From the NCBI GenBank assembly GCA_051648405.1, contig JBOFFC010000018.1, positions 1 to 56,671 on the forward strand: DNA of 56,671 nucleotides. The letters run 5' to 3'. Position numbers and translations under genes: made by a program. Positions 26,846 to 35,316 of the stretch are shown here, piece after piece (within the stretch, counting starts at the first letter, position 1; each line of letters begins with the position of its first letter). Under the pieces are notes generated by a model. The model had not been told where the DNA came from. It was given only the letters and a program-made list of their open reading frames with translations, and made no database searches. The DNA is from JBOFFC01 sp051648405. GTDB lineage: Bacteria; Planctomycetota; Planctomycetia; Pirellulales; Lacipirellulaceae.

Positions 26846-27208
26846 ATGAGCACGCGCGTCCTAGTCGCCGACGATTCCAGCACGATGCGGAAGATCATCC
26901 TCCGCTCGCTCAACGCGGTCGGCGTCCCCAGCGCGGTCGAAGCCGCCGACGGCGAAGAGGCGCTCAGCCTGTTCAAGCCGGGAGAGTTTGACCTGGTCCT
27001 GACCGACTGGAACATGCCGCGTAAGAACGGCCTCGAGGTGATCCAAGAGGTCCGCAAGCTCGACCCGAACGTGACCATCATCATGGTCACCACCGAGGCC
27101 GAGAAGTCGCGCGTCCTCGAGGCGATCCAGGCCGGGGTCAGCGACTACCTGGTGAAGCCGTTCACCGCCGAGACGCTCCGCGAGAAGCTCGAGAAGCACG
27201 GCTGCTGA
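26846..27208 (+). CDS. CheY-like single-domain response regulator
   Basis: A 120-residue receiver domain with no output domain. It has the acidic pair (VADDSS), phosphoacceptor Asp54 (LTDWNMP), the Thr of MVTTEAE and Lys of YLVKPF. The sequence TMRKIILRSLNAVG is close to chemotaxis CheY. No chemotaxis genes are adjacent, so it may serve motility or another phosphorelay. ATG 26846 follows an acaccatg context; an intrinsic terminator lies 44 bases after the stop. Confidence 0.93.
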   Translation: MSTRVLVADDSSTMRKIILRSLNAVGVPSAVEAADGEEALSLFKPGEFDLVLTDWNMPRKNGLEVIQEVRKLDPNVTIIMVTTEAEKSRVLEAIQAGVSDYLVKPFTAETLREKLEKHGC

Positions 27209-27251
27209 GCGAATCGCTTCGAACGCTCGACAAATCACGACGCTCCCCAGA

Positions 27252-27281
27252 GCCGCAGCGCCCCGTCGCTGCGGCTTTTTT
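27252..27281 (+). terminator. Intrinsic terminator of the cheY-like gene
   Basis: The 9-bp stem gccgcagcg/cgctgcggc has a 6-base loop and is followed by six T residues. Confidence 0.9.
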
Positions 27282-27289
27282 CGTGCGCT

Positions 27290-27997
27290 CTAACGGCTCG
27301 TTAGCGGCGCGACCTCGACCGCGTCGCCGTTGTCCGCAGGCGCCCACGCGAGGTCGAACTGCACCAGCAGCAGCGTCAACTGGTCGGCCAGTTGCATCGG
27401 CGGGACGCCCCCCGCGTCCCACAGGTCGTGCGGGATCGTGTCGGGGTTCTCGAGCCGCAGGCCGGCCTGCTTCAGGCGATCGGCAACGACGTCGCGCGGC
27501 TCGGCGAGCCGCTTCCACGCGATCGGGGCGACGTCCCTGAACGGGCCCCGTTCGGCGGGGGCAAGTCGCGCGACGTCCCTCCGTCGCTCGCGGCTCAGCG
27601 CGACAAGCCGGTCCCCAATCCCCCGCGGCCCCACGTAGAGAACGCCGTTCCACGCCACGGGTCGGGCATCGACGTGCGCCCCGACTTCGGCGACGACGTC
27701 GAGCAGCGACGCCTCGCGCGCCGCAAGGTCGATCCCCTTGCCGCGGTCGATGCGGCGGTCGAGCACCATCGGCAGCTTCGTCCCCGCGGCGAGTTTCGCG
27801 AGCGCCTCCCCCGCCGGCGCGGCGTGGAGCGTGAGCGACACGCGGCGGCGCAACAGCAGGTCGAGCTCGCGCTCGCTCGTGGGCCGCGCGGGCGTCATCG
27901 GCGACTGCGCGACGGCGATCGAAGCGGCCGCAGAAAGCAACGCTATCGCTCCGACTTGCAGGAACGGGGCGGCGCGGCTTGTCAAGCTTCTTCGCAT
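27290..27997 (-). CDS. Secreted protein with STN-like domain, unknown function
   Basis: 235 residues. An N-terminal signal-type segment (about 9-30, LQVGAIALLSAAASIAVAQ) suggests export. The region LTLHAAPAGEALAKLAAGTKLPMVLDRRI (53-81) resembles the short STN/secretin-type domain found in outer-membrane and secretion proteins and in many planctomycete proteins. The rest alternates short strands and helices and has no motif I recognise. It stands alone on the minus strand after the cheY terminator. Confidence 0.7.
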   Translation of the reverse strand: MRRSLTSRAAPFLQVGAIALLSAAASIAVAQSPMTPARPTSERELDLLLRRRVSLTLHAAPAGEALAKLAAGTKLPMVLDRRIDRGKGIDLAAREASLLDVVAEVGAHVDARPVAWNGVLYVGPRGIGDRLVALSRERRRDVARLAPAERGPFRDVAPIAWKRLAEPRDVVADRLKQAGLRLENPDTIPHDLWDAGGVPPMQLADQLTLLLVQFDLAWAPADNGDAVEVAPLTSR

Positions 27998-28269
27998 CGG
28001 ATTGCTCTCGTTTCATTGACGGCGCGACGACGCATTTTTCGTTGTGCGTGGGGCCGACCCGATTAAACTCAGGCCTAGCTGGTGGGGGACCACACCGGGC
28101 GCTGCGCCCGGCCGAGTCCTGACCAACCGCGGCCGGCTGACGGGACCTCGCAGCGCCTCGCCCCCGTGGCGAACGCCTCGAACCTTTCGGCAAGGAACTC
28201 GGCCGCGATTCCTCCCAGCGGGTGGGGCGCGTTGGACGGCGTCGATGCCCGGCATACGAGACGACCGCC

Positions 28270-28935
28270 GTGGACCCTTCGTCGCCCCCCCGCGTCCCCC
28301 GCATCGTCGCCGATTACGAGCGGTACCTCAACGAGCAGGACTCGGCGGGGTTCATCAAACGCGTGTCGAAGCACTACACGTGCCCGACCCTCGAGCGACT
28401 CGCCGAGATGGGGGACCGTGGCGCCAGGCGGGGGGCCGTCCTCGCCCTGGGGTTCATGGGGGACTACGCGTCGAACTCCGTAGTCGGTCGGGCGCTCACC
28501 GATCGCGATCGCGGCGTCCGCACGATCGCCGAGAGCGGCATCCGCGAGCTCTGGCGGCGGGTCGGCAGCCGCGAACAGCGGATGGCGCTCCAGAACCTCG
28601 CGCGGCTCAACCAGGCGAAGCGCTACGACGACGTCGTGCGGCTCGCGACCGAGCTCATCCACGACTCGCCCTGGATCGCCGAGGCGTGGTGCCTGCGCGG
28701 CACGGCCCACTTCCACCTCGGGCAGTACGAAGCGGCGATTCGCAACTGCCACCAGGCGCTCGAGATCAACCCCTACCACTTCACCGCCGCGGCGGGGATG
28801 GGTCAGTGCTACCTGATGCAGGATAACCCGGTCGGAGCGCTCGAGGCGTTCCGGCGGGCGCTGCGGCTGAACCCCGGGATGGAAGAGGTCCGCGCGCAAG
28901 TGATCCAGCTACAACGCACGATCCGCGACGAGTAA
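28270..28935 (+). CDS. HEAT-like and TPR repeat protein
   Basis: 221 residues, cytoplasmic by appearance. The N-terminal half holds a HEAT-like repeat (GDRGARRGAVLALGFMGDYASNSVVGRALTDRDRGVR). The C-terminal half holds two TPRs (AWCLRGTAHFHLGQYEAAIRNCHQALEINPY; AAAGMGQCYLMQDNPVGALEAFRRALRLNP). This points to protein-protein interaction. The GTG at 28270 is preferred, because upstream in-frame sequence is Arg-rich and not repeat-like. Confidence 0.75.
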   Translation: MDPSSPPRVPRIVADYERYLNEQDSAGFIKRVSKHYTCPTLERLAEMGDRGARRGAVLALGFMGDYASNSVVGRALTDRDRGVRTIAESGIRELWRRVGSREQRMALQNLARLNQAKRYDDVVRLATELIHDSPWIAEAWCLRGTAHFHLGQYEAAIRNCHQALEINPYHFTAAAGMGQCYLMQDNPVGALEAFRRALRLNPGMEEVRAQVIQLQRTIRDE

Positions 28936-29005
28936 GAACTCGCCGCGGGATCGGCGCCCCCCCGAGCTGTCCGCTCGCGGGCCGACGGATGGTCGGCCCT
29001 TGTCG

Positions 29006-30235
29006 CTATCGAAGGACCGTGTCGCCCGCGGTCGTGTTGGCGATCCGCTCGGCGCCGTCGGCGTAGCCGTCGGCGTCGGTCCAAAACTTGTTCAGCGTCT
29101 GCTCGTTCGCGAACAGGTAGAACTTGCCCCGGTACTCCAGGGCGTACTCGCGCGTCCCGGCGACCGACTGGCGAGACTCGACCGCCAGGACCGGGTCCGA
29201 CCCGGCGAGCGCCGGGCTGTACTCGTCGGGGCTGGCAAGGAACGTGTCGCGGGCGACTGCGCTGGCGAACAGGTAAGTCCGGCCGCGGTGGATGGCGCCC
29301 CACTGGGCGTCACCCCGAGTCCACTTCCACTCGCTCTTCATCGTCACCGGGCAGAACCCCTCGAAGCCCAGCGGCGGGCTCCCGGCGGGGAGCTGCGGAG
29401 TGGCAGCCGCAGCGGGCTGGGCCGGCTGCACGGCGGGCGCCGCGCTCGCGACCTGTTGAGCGGCGGGCTGCATCGGCGCCGGCGCGGCGACGGGCGCGGC
29501 GGCGACGCTGAAGTTCGAAGCGTACGGGTTGGCCTGCGACGAGGCCTGCGATGGCGCCGCGGCCGCGACCTGCTGAGCGGGCTGCTGCATCACAGCCGTC
29601 GGAGCGGCCATCGCGTAGCGGTTCCCAACGGCCGCCGCGCCGTCCACGGCGGGCTGTGCGATCATCGACGCGGGGGCCCCCACGTTCGCGTTCTTGAATT
29701 GCTGGTAACTGGAATCCGCGGCGCTGTTGATCTGCTGGGCCGTGTTCGCGGCGACCGACGCGGCTTGGCCGTAGGGAGACGCCTCGGCCATCGCCTGGTA
29801 CGGCGCGCCGGAGCGGTCGCGAACGGACGTCGCGATCTCGTTCGCCAGCGCGAGGTAACCCATCGGCGTGGCCGGGCTGACGAACGACCTCACCATCTCG
29901 CCGGTCGGCGAAGTCACGACGTCGGTCGGGACCTTGGTGATGCCGTACGCCTGCACGAGCTGCGGGGCTTCGTTGGCGTTGACTTTCACGGGGACGTAGT
30001 TCGCCTCGACGGCCGGGGCGACGCCCGGCTGCGAGAAGACGCGCGTCTCGAGCAACTTGCACGGGCCGCAGGTCTCGGTCCAGAAGTGGAGCAGCACGAG
30101 CTTGCCCGAGCGCTGGGCCTCGGTCTGCGCGGCGGCCAGGTCGGTGCGCCAGGCGATGCCGGCGTCGTTCGCGACCGCCATCACCGGGGCGACGAGGAGA
30201 ATCACAAGCGCGGTGCAAGCACGAAAACTGGACAT
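29006..30235 (-). CDS. Secreted thioredoxin-like protein with YHS-like C-terminal domain
   Basis: 409 residues. Signal peptide at 1-22, then a thioredoxin fold with active site Cys56-Gly-Pro-Cys59 (WTETCGPCK) and the cis-Pro region (GITKVPTDVV). A 150-residue Ala/Gln/Pro-rich linker follows, with repeated QQVAAAAP-type motifs. The C-terminal part (about 290-400) begins FEGFCPVTMKSEWKWTRGD and runs to EYSPALAGSDPVLAVES, resembling the YHS-type metal-binding domain of planctomycete secreted proteins. Exported disulfide or metal chemistry is likely; the substrate is unknown. ATG 30235 is chosen because it begins the signal peptide. Confidence 0.83.
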   Translation of the reverse strand: MSSFRACTALVILLVAPVMAVANDAGIAWRTDLAAAQTEAQRSGKLVLLHFWTETCGPCKLLETRVFSQPGVAPAVEANYVPVKVNANEAPQLVQAYGITKVPTDVVTSPTGEMVRSFVSPATPMGYLALANEIATSVRDRSGAPYQAMAEASPYGQAASVAANTAQQINSAADSSYQQFKNANVGAPASMIAQPAVDGAAAVGNRYAMAAPTAVMQQPAQQVAAAAPSQASSQANPYASNFSVAAAPVAAPAPMQPAAQQVASAAPAVQPAQPAAAATPQLPAGSPPLGFEGFCPVTMKSEWKWTRGDAQWGAIHRGRTYLFASAVARDTFLASPDEYSPALAGSDPVLAVESRQSVAGTREYALEYRGKFYLFANEQTLNKFWTDADGYADGAERIANTTAGDTVLR

Positions 30236-31404
30236 GGTGAGGTCCTCGGAATCGCCGTCGCGAAGGGAGAGGCAATCGGGCAGCGCGGTGGCGCAGCGCT
30301 CGCTACCCCCAGCATCGGCTGGTAGGGGTCGTACGCTTTGGCGGAAGTTTGCCGGTTGTTGCGCCGGGCCGGGCGGCGCCCCTCCGGGGGGGCGATGGCG
30401 GCAGAATCCATCTTTCCCCGCTTGACAGAGCGGAATCGGGGGGGAATACTTCGGCCAAACAAGCACGGCGTCCCCCTCAAGGTGACCCGGCTCGTGGTGA
30501 TAACACCGCCAGCAGCAAGGCGGAGGTTCACCAGGCGTACCCCTGGGGCGTCTCTCCCCAAGTAGCCCTCAAGCAGTGTGGTGTCGGACCACCTGTGTCG
30601 CGTTTGCCAGCCGAACAGGCCGGCCTCCAGCGGCCCCCCCGGTTTTGCGACCCGGGGTAGCTCGGAAGCGACACAGGCGCCCGACGGAGACGGCCACGCG
30701 ACGGCGCAACGGCTGCGGAATGCCGGCCCCGATGTCGTTGTGGCTTCGTCACGCCCCACCCCGTGTGGCGTGCAGGTTCCGTGTTAACTTGGCGGCGGTC
30801 GCCCTATTCACGGGTGCGACACAAGCCGCCTTGCGCGACCCGGCGCTCGGTCAAACGAGGACCAGCGACAAACCGGGACGGGCATAGAAGTCGAGACCAG
30901 CGACGTGGCCCAAAGCCGCCCCGTCGCTGCGGAGTGATCACCACGGGTGGTCGGCGTTTGTTGACGCCACACGCGAGATGTCTCCCCTAACGGGGTTCGC
31001 TCGCGGCGACCGACCCAGCCCTACGGGAGCGCCTTCCTTCGTCGGCAGCGCCCCCTCAAGTCGCCCTGGTTCGGACTCGAACAGCCCCAGCACTGGCTCA
31101 AACGTACCGGCCTAAGTACCGGAGCCACCGGCTCGATAACGCAGCCCCCCTGTCCGTTGCGACGGGGCACACCACACGGAAGCCCGATTTGGGGGCGATG
31201 CGCAGCCCCCCACAAGGATTGCTTAGCGGTTCTCTCGATGCGTCGGCCTAGCGCTCGGCGACGCCTCCCCCCCAGCGGCACAACAAACCAACCCTCTTCA
31301 ACTCGAATCAACCGCGGGGGATGCGCTTTCGGCGCGCCTCGGCACGACGACGGCTGTTGGCCCCCGTAGGGGCGCCGAGCCGAGACGGCACTAAGCGAGA
31401 ACTC
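30236..31404. other. 1.17-kb non-coding stretch upstream of rho
   Basis: The longest gene-free gap. It contains several strong GC-rich hairpin candidates, for example the nested one at about 30500-30540 and others at 30600-30660, plus a direct repeat of gaccagcgac near 30862 and 30898. It is consistent with a long regulated rho leader or an unrecognised structured RNA. I could not match it to RNase P RNA, tmRNA, SRP RNA or 6S RNA by motif. Confidence 0.5.
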
Positions 31405-32874
31405 ATGGCGAACAAGAAACGACCCGGCGGACGGTTCCGCGGACGCACCGGCAGCGGCGGCCCCCAACAAGGGGGTGGTGGCGGCGGCCAAGGGGGCGGA
31501 GGGGGCTACTACGGTGGCGGTGGCGGTGGCGGTGGCGGTGGCGGCGGCCAGGGTGGCAGCGGCCAAGCGGGAGGGGGCGCCACAGGGGGGGGCGGCCAGG
31601 GCGGAGGAGGGGGTGGCGGCCAGCGCCAGGGCTTCCGCGGCGGCCGCGGCCGGCGGCGCGGCGGAAGTGGCAGCGGTGGTGGCCAGCAGGGGGGCCAGAA
31701 CGGCGCCTACGACTCGCGCCGCGAAATGGACCAAGACACCGGCGGTGTCGGCGCGGTGACCCCCGGTTCGGGCGTGCTCGAGATGCACCCCAATGGGTAC
31801 GGATTCCTCCGCGACACCTCGACCAACTTCACCCGCGAGCGGACCGATGCGTTCGTCCCGGGGACGATGATCGAGAAGTACGGCCTCCGCGAAGGGCTGC
31901 TGCTGAGCGGCCTGGTGCAGGCCCAGCGACGCGACCAAGGCCCGCGGCTCCGCGAGCTGCTAGACGTCGAAGGCCTCAAGCCGGACGACTACCTGAAGGT
32001 CAAGCCGTTCGACAGCCTGACGCCGATCACCCCCGAAGAGTGGCTGAAGCTCGAAACGGGGCCGCTGCCCCTCACGACGCGGGTCATGGACCTATTGACG
32101 CCGCTCGGTAAGGGCCAGCGCGCCCTGCTGGTCGCCCCGCCGCGCACCGGCAAGACGGTGCTCACGCAGCACATCAGCAACGCGATCAGCCAGAACTACC
32201 CCTACATCTCGCTGATTGTGCTGCTGATCGACGAGCGGCCCGAAGAGGTCACCGACATGCGTCGGAGCGTCAACGGCGAGGTGCTGGCGAGCAGCCTCGA
32301 CTGCGACGTCGAGTCGCACGTCCGCCTCGCGCAGCTCACGATCGAACGCTGCCGGCGCCTGGCCGAGATGGGCAAGGACGTGTTCCTGCTGATGGACTCG
32401 ATCACCCGCCTCGCCCGGGCCTTCAACAAGTGGGTTGGCAACACGGGACGCACCATGTCGGGCGGCGTCGATATCAAGGCGATGGACATCCCGAAGAAGC
32501 TGTTCGCCACGGCCCGCGCGTTCGAAGAAGGGGGCTCGCTGACGATCGTCGGCACGGCCCTGATCGACACCGGCAGCCGCATGGACGAGCTGATCTTCCA
32601 AGAGTTCAAGGGGACCGGCAACATGGAGCTGGTGCTCGACCGCAAGCTGTCGGACCGCCGCATCTGGCCGGCGATCGACCTGGAGCAGTCCGGCACGCGG
32701 CGCGAAGAGAAGCTCCTCCCCCCCGACACGCTGCACGCCGCGACGATGCTCCGTCGGACGCTGTCGAGCATGCACCACATCGACGCGATGGAGCAGCTCA
32801 TCACCAAGTTGGGCAAATACAAGACCAACGAGGAGTTCATCCGCCTTATCGCCGACGCGCGGGCGATGAACTGA
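31405..32874 (+). CDS. rho: Transcription termination factor Rho with Gly-rich N-terminus
   Basis: 489 residues; hexameric RNA helicase that ends transcription. The core is intact: RNA-binding cold-shock-like fold (GVLEMHPNGYGFLRD, 123-137), Walker A APPRTGKT at 244-251, LLIDERPEEVTD and LLMDSITRLARAFN. Residues 6-100 are unusual. The normal Rho N-terminal helical domain is replaced by Gly/Gln/Arg-rich low-complexity sequence, partly encoded by a ggcggt tandem run near 31513-31548. Such tails can bind RNA or form condensates; that is inference. The ATG 31405 follows a long leader. tRNA-Ser lies 74 bases downstream. Confidence 0.95.
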   Translation: MANKKRPGGRFRGRTGSGGPQQGGGGGGQGGGGGYYGGGGGGGGGGGGQGGSGQAGGGATGGGGQGGGGGGGQRQGFRGGRGRRRGGSGSGGGQQGGQNGAYDSRREMDQDTGGVGAVTPGSGVLEMHPNGYGFLRDTSTNFTRERTDAFVPGTMIEKYGLREGLLLSGLVQAQRRDQGPRLRELLDVEGLKPDDYLKVKPFDSLTPITPEEWLKLETGPLPLTTRVMDLLTPLGKGQRALLVAPPRTGKTVLTQHISNAISQNYPYISLIVLLIDERPEEVTDMRRSVNGEVLASSLDCDVESHVRLAQLTIERCRRLAEMGKDVFLLMDSITRLARAFNKWVGNTGRTMSGGVDIKAMDIPKKLFATARAFEEGGSLTIVGTALIDTGSRMDELIFQEFKGTGNMELVLDRKLSDRRIWPAIDLEQSGTRREEKLLPPDTLHAATMLRRTLSSMHHIDAMEQLITKLGKYKTNEEFIRLIADARAMN

Positions 32875-32875
32875 T

Positions 32876-32938
32876 GCGGATGCGGAATGCGGAGGTCGGA
32901 TCGCGGAGTCTTGATTCCGCACTCCGGATTCCGACTTC
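32876..32938. repeat. Hairpin-forming intergenic repeat between rho and tRNA-Ser
   Basis: Contains the 18-base word (32883-32900) shared with 7227-7244 at 17 of 18 positions, followed by partly complementary words (ttccgcactccggattccga), so a long imperfect hairpin can form. Second member of the intergenic repeat family. Confidence 0.65.
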
Positions 32939-32948
32939 CCACTTCGGA

Positions 32949-33031
32949 GGAGGGTAGGCGAATTGGCTAGCGGCCTGATTGGAATTCAGGTGCCGGGTAA
33001 CCGGTTGCGGGTTCGAGTCCCGTGCCCTCCG
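32949..33031 (+). tRNA. tRNA-Ser (GGA)
   Basis: 83 nt with a long variable arm, as expected for Ser. Acceptor stem GGAGGGT with GCCCTCC and discriminator G. The anticodon arm CCTGA-TTGGAAT-TCAGG gives GGA. The T-arm is GCGGG-TTCGAGT-CCCGT. CCA is not encoded. Confidence 0.95.
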
Positions 33032-33167
33032 CTAACAGACGTGCAAACGACGCGACGCACGCCGGCCCCAGGGCCGCCGTGAACACGAACCCCCGCAAGG
33101 CGGTTTGTGTCAAACGAGAGGGAGTCGTCCCCGCCCCCCGGAACGTGGGGCCGCGGACAGATTACGA

Positions 33168-33240
33168 GAGCCTGTAGCTCAGTCGGTAGAGCATCGGACT
33201 TTTAATCCGTTGGTCGCGGGTTCGAGTCCCGCCGGGCTCA
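33168..33240 (+). tRNA. tRNA-Lys (TTT)
   Basis: 73 nt cloverleaf. Acceptor GAGCCTG with CGGGCTC and discriminator A. The D-arm contains GCTCAGTCGGTAGAGC. The anticodon loop CTTTTAA gives TTT. The T-arm is GCGGG-TTCGAGT-CCCGC. CCA is not encoded. Closely followed by a terminator. Confidence 0.96.
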
Positions 33241-33259
33241 CTTTCTAAACCTCTCGTCC

Positions 33260-33297
33260 AAGCCCCGGGGAAACGCTTGTTTCCCCGGGGCTTTTTT
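33260..33297 (+). terminator. Intrinsic terminator after tRNA-Lys
   Basis: Long stem (agccccggggaaa with tttccccggggct), 6-base loop, then six T. It probably ends the rho/tRNA-Ser/tRNA-Lys transcription region. Confidence 0.92.
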
Positions 33298-33319
33298 GTT
33301 GGCGCCCCGCGAGCGCACG

Positions 33320-33351
33320 AAAAAACCGGCCAGCCTCGAAAGGCTGGCCGG
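33320..33351 (-). terminator. Intrinsic terminator of the minus-strand PEP-CTERM gene
   Basis: The 11-bp stem ccggccagcct/aggctggccgg has a cgaa loop. Read on the minus strand it is followed by six T. It lies 29 bases after the stop of the PEP-CTERM gene at 33380. Confidence 0.9.
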
Positions 33352-33379
33352 CGAGTTGTTCAACAGGACTGTCGAAAAA

Positions 33380-34213
33380 TCAGCGGCGGCGGCTAACGCC
33401 AACCGCGGTGAGACCCAGCGCCGCGAGGACCAACGAAGTCGGCTCGGGAATGATGGGGTTGCCGTTCGGGTCGAGCGGGATGTTCGTGGTGATCGTAACG
33501 CCGTCGGCGTCCTTCTTCGCGATCAGGGCCGAGGTGCCCGCCTGCGACAGCGCGGTGAGCGTGTTGTCGAGGTTCACCGACAGACGCGTCACGCCGAAAA
33601 CAAACGGGACGTTGTTCGCGGTCAAGACGGCCGCCGGGACGAGCGTATAGCTACCGGTCCAACCCGTGTTGAAGAGCGGGTTGCCAGCGCCGTCGGCCAC
33701 CAGGTCGTAGGTCCCGCCCGACGGGCTGAAGACCAGGTTTCCTTGCACGTTGATCGGCGCCCCCAGCGGCACGCCATCGACGTCGAGGATGTCGATGAAG
33801 ACGTTGGCCGTAACGGACGCGAACGCCGTGTTGCTGAAGCCCGACAGGGTCGCGTCGCCCGCTTCGGTGATCAGGAGCGTGTTGAGCGCCTTCCCCGGCT
33901 TGGCGACCAGCGTGAACTTCAAGTTCCCGTCGGTCGTATCGACCCCACCGGCGCCCGTTGCCGAAGCGCTAAACCCAACCGGGTTGAAGTCGATCGAGTC
34001 GCCCGTAACGGTCGGTGCGCCGAACAGCGGGGGGGCGTCGCCCGCCGAGTTCGCGTCTTCGGTCACCTGCTGGTAGACCACGTTCACGCCGGGGAAGTCG
34101 CCGTAGTTGATCGGGGCGGCAACGGCGAACGTTGATGAAAGAACAATGGCGGGCAAACCAGCCAGCGTAGCGAGGCGCTGCAATAAGCGAGCGCGAGTTA
34201 GCGTCGTCTTCAC
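33380..34213 (-). CDS. PEP-CTERM secreted protein
   Basis: 277 residues. N-terminal signal with a hydrophobic stretch (about 12-32, LATLAGLPAIVLSSTFAVAA), then a beta-rich extracellular region of about 220 residues that I cannot assign. The C-terminus is a PEP-CTERM sorting signal (IIPEPTSLVLAALGLTAVGVSRRR). Exosortase-type machinery removes this tail, but it is not in the window. It diverges from the PEP-CTERM gene at 34545. Confidence 0.85.
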   Translation of the reverse strand: MKTTLTRARLLQRLATLAGLPAIVLSSTFAVAAPINYGDFPGVNVVYQQVTEDANSAGDAPPLFGAPTVTGDSIDFNPVGFSASATGAGGVDTTDGNLKFTLVAKPGKALNTLLITEAGDATLSGFSNTAFASVTANVFIDILDVDGVPLGAPINVQGNLVFSPSGGTYDLVADGAGNPLFNTGWTGSYTLVPAAVLTANNVPFVFGVTRLSVNLDNTLTALSQAGTSALIAKKDADGVTITTNIPLDPNGNPIIPEPTSLVLAALGLTAVGVSRRR

Positions 34214-34544
34214 GAGGGCAACTCCGTGTGCGAGATCAACGACGTACGAGATGGCCGGGCAATGGCCGTATGGTGCTGATGATACGGGCCATGCGGTTTA
34301 CCGTGCAAGCGTCTCCCGTAGAGATTCCTGAAAATTCATAGACCCCCGGCAAGCTCGATCTGCGGCAAGCCGTAGATCACCGAATCGTGGCGCCGTTCGG
34401 GGCGCGGCCGCCGGGGGCGGACGACAAGAAAAAACTTGGCGGATGCTCGCAATCCTCGGCAGACCTCGGATACGATTCAACTATCCCGGCCATGCGTCGT
34501 GGCCCAGGTCGATCGATTCGGCGGCAGCACGGGGGGACCCCGCC
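34214..34544. other. Divergent intergenic region between two PEP-CTERM genes
   Basis: No gene is visible. It must hold promoters for both divergent genes. A pair of imperfect complementary words (catggcccgtatc/gatacgggccatg-like, near 34260-34295) could pair, but no clear promoter or operator emerges. Confidence 0.4.
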
Positions 34545-35300
34545 ATGACCAATACGCGTTCTCTTATCGCCGGCATCGCAGCCCTATTCGCGTGCCTCCC
34601 GGCGGCAAACGCCGTGATGGTGGGGGTCGAGTACCGGGACCAGAGCGTCGTCTTTCCAGACAGCGGCGGCCCGTGGTGGAGGGGAGTCGTCGATACGACC
34701 GCCAACACGTTGACGATCCGCTGGTGGACCGAGCTCCCCGCGAGCCAGGCGTTCGCCCAGCCGACACTCGTGGCGCTCAACCTCTCGGCGGCGCCGCTGG
34801 TCTGGCCCGCCGTGGACGCCAACAACCTGCCCTACGACGTGCCCGACAGCTTCGGCGCTGGGCCCAACCCCTTCGCCGTCGGCCTGGACTGGGCGTTCAT
34901 CAGCCCGGTCCTCGCCCAGGACGTGACTTGGACCGCAGCGAACTTGAGCGGGCAGCCGGTCCCCGTGACGTTCAGTAATCCGGCCGCCGGCTTCTACTAC
35001 CCGGGATGGGGAGGCTCGCGCACGCCGGTTAGCCTCGGCCCGGGTCTCGGCTTCGCGTTCGTCAACGACGTCGCTTGGACGCAAACGAGCATGCCGCAGA
35101 TCCCGTTGGTGCAGGTGACCAACGGGGCCAGTCTCGCGTCAGCGGGCCCCGCGCCATCGACCGGCGCCGTCGTGACCCCCTGGACTCCCCCGACCGGCGG
35201 CGGGGTGGACCCGTCGGCGGTCCCCGAGCCGGCGCTCGTCGGGTTCTGGGCGCTGGCGACCGGGATCGTCGCGGCGAGCGCGGGCCGCCGGCGTCGCTGA
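34545..35300 (+). CDS. PEP-CTERM secreted protein
   Basis: 251 residues. Signal peptide MTNTRSLIAGIAALFACLPAANA, then a Trp/Pro/Asn-rich beta-type region with no family I recognise. The end is VPEPALVGFWALATGIVAASAGRRRR, a PEP-CTERM tail with the hydrophobic segment and Arg cluster. ATG 34545 is used because it begins the signal peptide; the frame is open for 34 codons upstream. Confidence 0.82.
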   Translation: MTNTRSLIAGIAALFACLPAANAVMVGVEYRDQSVVFPDSGGPWWRGVVDTTANTLTIRWWTELPASQAFAQPTLVALNLSAAPLVWPAVDANNLPYDVPDSFGAGPNPFAVGLDWAFISPVLAQDVTWTAANLSGQPVPVTFSNPAAGFYYPGWGGSRTPVSLGPGLGFAFVNDVAWTQTSMPQIPLVQVTNGASLASAGPAPSTGAVVTPWTPPTGGGVDPSAVPEPALVGFWALATGIVAASAGRRRR

Positions 35301-35316
35301 GCGCATCGGCTGCGGG

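Noticed and set aside
30476..30660. Possible SRP, RNase P or tmRNA gene
   Set aside because: Strong hairpins are present, but the diagnostic motifs of these RNAs are missing on both strands.
31072..31147. tRNA-like motif on the minus strand (GTTCGAGTCCGAAC)
   Set aside because: The T-loop sequence looks right, but the T-stem and acceptor stem do not pair and no anticodon arm fits, so it is not called as a tRNA.
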